Below, in pieces: positions 5,777 to 6,731 of a stretch of DNA of 6,731 nucleotides (positions are counted from its first letter, which is position 1; every line of letters begins with the position of its first letter). The DNA comes from Desulfobacula sp. (GTDB lineage: Bacteria; Desulfobacterota; Desulfobacteria; Desulfobacterales; Desulfobacteraceae). The DNA lies in contig JAABTB010000125.1 in the NCBI GenBank assembly GCA_011390085.1, positions 1 to 6,731 of the forward strand, in the 5' to 3' direction. The notes beneath the pieces are model-generated. The model searched no databases, was not told where the DNA came from, and worked only from the letters and a program-made list of their open reading frames with translations. The position numbers were made by a program, and so were the translations under genes.

Positions 5777-6731
5777 ATGGAAAATCACTATGATGTGGTC
5801 GTCATCGGCGCCGGCGTGGTGGGAAACGCCATTGCCAGGGAATTGTCAAAATATGCCGTCAGCGTGGCCGTCCTTGAAAAGGAGCCGGATGTGGCCATGG
5901 GCACCAGCTCCAGAAACAGCGGGGTCATCCATTCGGGCATCCATTACAAACCCGGCACCCTGAGGGCTCGGCTCAATGTGGAGGGCAATGCCCTCATGGC
6001 CGGGCTGTGTCAAGACCTGAAGGTCAAGATCGATTATATCGGCAAACTCACCGTGGCCCAGGATGAGGAAGAGGTGAAAAGCCTGTATACCCTCAAGGAC
6101 CAGGGAGAGGCCAACGGGGTTCGCGGCCTTGAAATCCTGGATCCCGAAGCCATGGAAAAAATCCAGCCCCGGGTGGGCGGCATCAAAGCCCTTTATTCCC
6201 CGTCCACGGGCATCATCTGCCCCTATTCCCTCACCATTGCCCTGGCTGAAAACGCCCAGTCCAACGGGTGCCGGTTTTTTCTCGGCCATGAAGTGACCTC
6301 CATCCAAAAAACCGGGGACCGGTTTGACATCCGGGCCGGAAACAAAACCTTCAGCGCCAAGATTTTGATCAATTCCGCCGGGCTTTATTCGGATCATGTC
6401 GCCCGGATGCTGGGCATCGACGACTACCGGATTTATCCCTGCCGGGGGGAATACCTGATCCTGGACAAACGGCTCAAGAGATCGGAAGAGCACAGCAATG
6501 AATACCAAGAAGATCCCGAAGACTATGCCTGCACCGCCGACATCATGGCCCAGTTGCGAAGGGAAGGCCATGTCCTCCTGCCCGAGCTGAAAACCACGGA
6601 TTTTATCCGAAGTTTTTCCGGGCTCCGGGCCAAACAGACCCCGCCCGAAATAGGCGGGTTCAAGGATTTTGTCATTGAAAGCCGGGAGGATGTCAAAGGC
6701 CTGATCAACCTCATCGGTATCGAGAGTCCGG
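5777..6731 (+). CDS. FAD-dependent 2-hydroxyacid oxidase, L-2-hydroxyglutarate oxidase (LhgO) type, partial and probably misassembled
   Basis: The frame is open from ATG 5777 to the window end (318 codons, C-terminus missing). The N-terminus has the FAD dinucleotide motif GlyAlaGlyValValGly (11-16) with Glu34 ending the second strand. SerArgAsnSerGlyValIleHisSerGly (45-54) is the hallmark of LhgO and related oxidases, which oxidise L-2-hydroxyglutarate or similar acids and pass electrons to quinone. Later come GlyArg/Arg-Gly-Glu-Tyr near 222-226, PheSerGlyLeuArgAla (280-285) and GlyIleGluSerPro at the end. Between Leu233-Lys234 and Asn241 the family normally has about 35-40 more residues, including a conserved Gly-Val-His-Leu-Thr and Asp-Gly block. 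Here only ArgSerGluGluHisSer is found, mostly encoded by an adapter-like 16-mer, so the true gene is probably longer. The start has AAGGA (5765-5769) seven bases upstream, overlapping the previous stop codon. Other acids or glycerol-3-phosphate are possible substrates. Confidence 0.75.
   Translation, partial: MENHYDVVVIGAGVVGNAIARELSKYAVSVAVLEKEPDVAMGTSSRNSGVIHSGIHYKPGTLRARLNVEGNALMAGLCQDLKVKIDYIGKLTVAQDEEEVKSLYTLKDQGEANGVRGLEILDPEAMEKIQPRVGGIKALYSPSTGIICPYSLTIALAENAQSNGCRFFLGHEVTSIQKTGDRFDIRAGNKTFSAKILINSAGLYSDHVARMLGIDDYRIYPCRGEYLILDKRLKRSEEHSNEYQEDPEDYACTADIMAQLRREGHVLLPELKTTDFIRSFSGLRAKQTPPEIGGFKDFVIESREDVKGLINLIGIESP
6479..6494. other. 16-base Illumina adapter match inside the oxidase gene
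   Basis: AGATCGGAAGAGCACA equals the first 16 bases of the standard Illumina read-through adapter; the next base departs from it. It encodes ArgSerGluGluHis, a peptide known from adapter-contaminated proteins, and sits exactly where a conserved family block is missing. A chance match of this length is very unlikely. The most economical explanation is a misjoin in assembly that by luck kept the reading frame. Confidence 0.9.

Noticed and set aside
6440..6530. A naturally shortened, novel class of 2-hydroxyacid oxidase
   Set aside because: The missing block is replaced by adapter sequence, so an assembly error explains it better than evolution.
5846..6714. Minus-strand open frames opposite the LhgO-like gene
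   Set aside because: The plus strand shows an uninterrupted family match; the minus frames lack motifs and simply reflect third-position GC bias.
1..6731. CRISPR arrays, tRNA or rRNA genes, insertion sequences, phage genes
   Set aside because: No regularly spaced repeats, no tRNA-like cloverleaf, no transposase or phage motifs and no terminal inverted repeats were seen on either strand.

Overview
The window looks like a chromosomal contig from a strictly anaerobic, probably sulfate-reducing deltaproteobacterium of the Desulfobacterales type. This is inferred from gene content (a DUF362 protein with two [4Fe-4S] motifs, a divergent ADP-forming acyl-CoA ligase pair, a 4-hydroxybutyryl-CoA dehydratase-type flavoprotein) and from moderately GC-rich genes separated by AT-rich spacers. 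No marker gene fixes the taxon.

Layout. (1) Positions 1-122, minus strand: the N-terminus of a CPA2-type cation:proton antiporter, cut by the contig edge. (2) Positions 279-1959, plus strand: a secreted DUF3124 protein followed by a DUF362 protein with two ferredoxin-like [4Fe-4S] motifs. (3) Positions 1988-4043, minus strand: a two-gene operon, sucC-like then sucD-like, for an ADP-forming succinyl-CoA synthetase-family ligase that differs from the textbook enzyme at conserved positions. (4) Positions 4044-4328: a divergent control region with a good TTGACA-type promoter for the rightward genes, a weaker leftward promoter and several short dyads, one of them near the predicted transcription start. 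(5) Positions 4329-6731, plus strand: a 4-hydroxybutyryl-CoA dehydratase-family protein (iron-sulfur ligands kept, three catalytic residues replaced), followed 11 bases later by an FAD-dependent 2-hydroxyacid oxidase of the LhgO type that runs off the end.

Working model (inference): the leftward ligase could make a CoA thioester of a (hydroxy)dicarboxylate or related acid, the rightward radical-type flavoprotein could dehydrate or isomerise an acyl-CoA, and the oxidase could feed electrons from a 2-hydroxyacid to a quinone. The shared control region makes co-regulation plausible. No substrate can be assigned from sequence alone.

Quality warning: the LhgO-like gene contains a 16-base exact match to the Illumina adapter start (6479-6494), exactly where about 35-40 conserved residues of the family are missing. 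The first 8 bases of the window also match the other end of the adapter. The 'short' oxidase and the antiporter's aberrant last codons are therefore most likely assembly artefacts.
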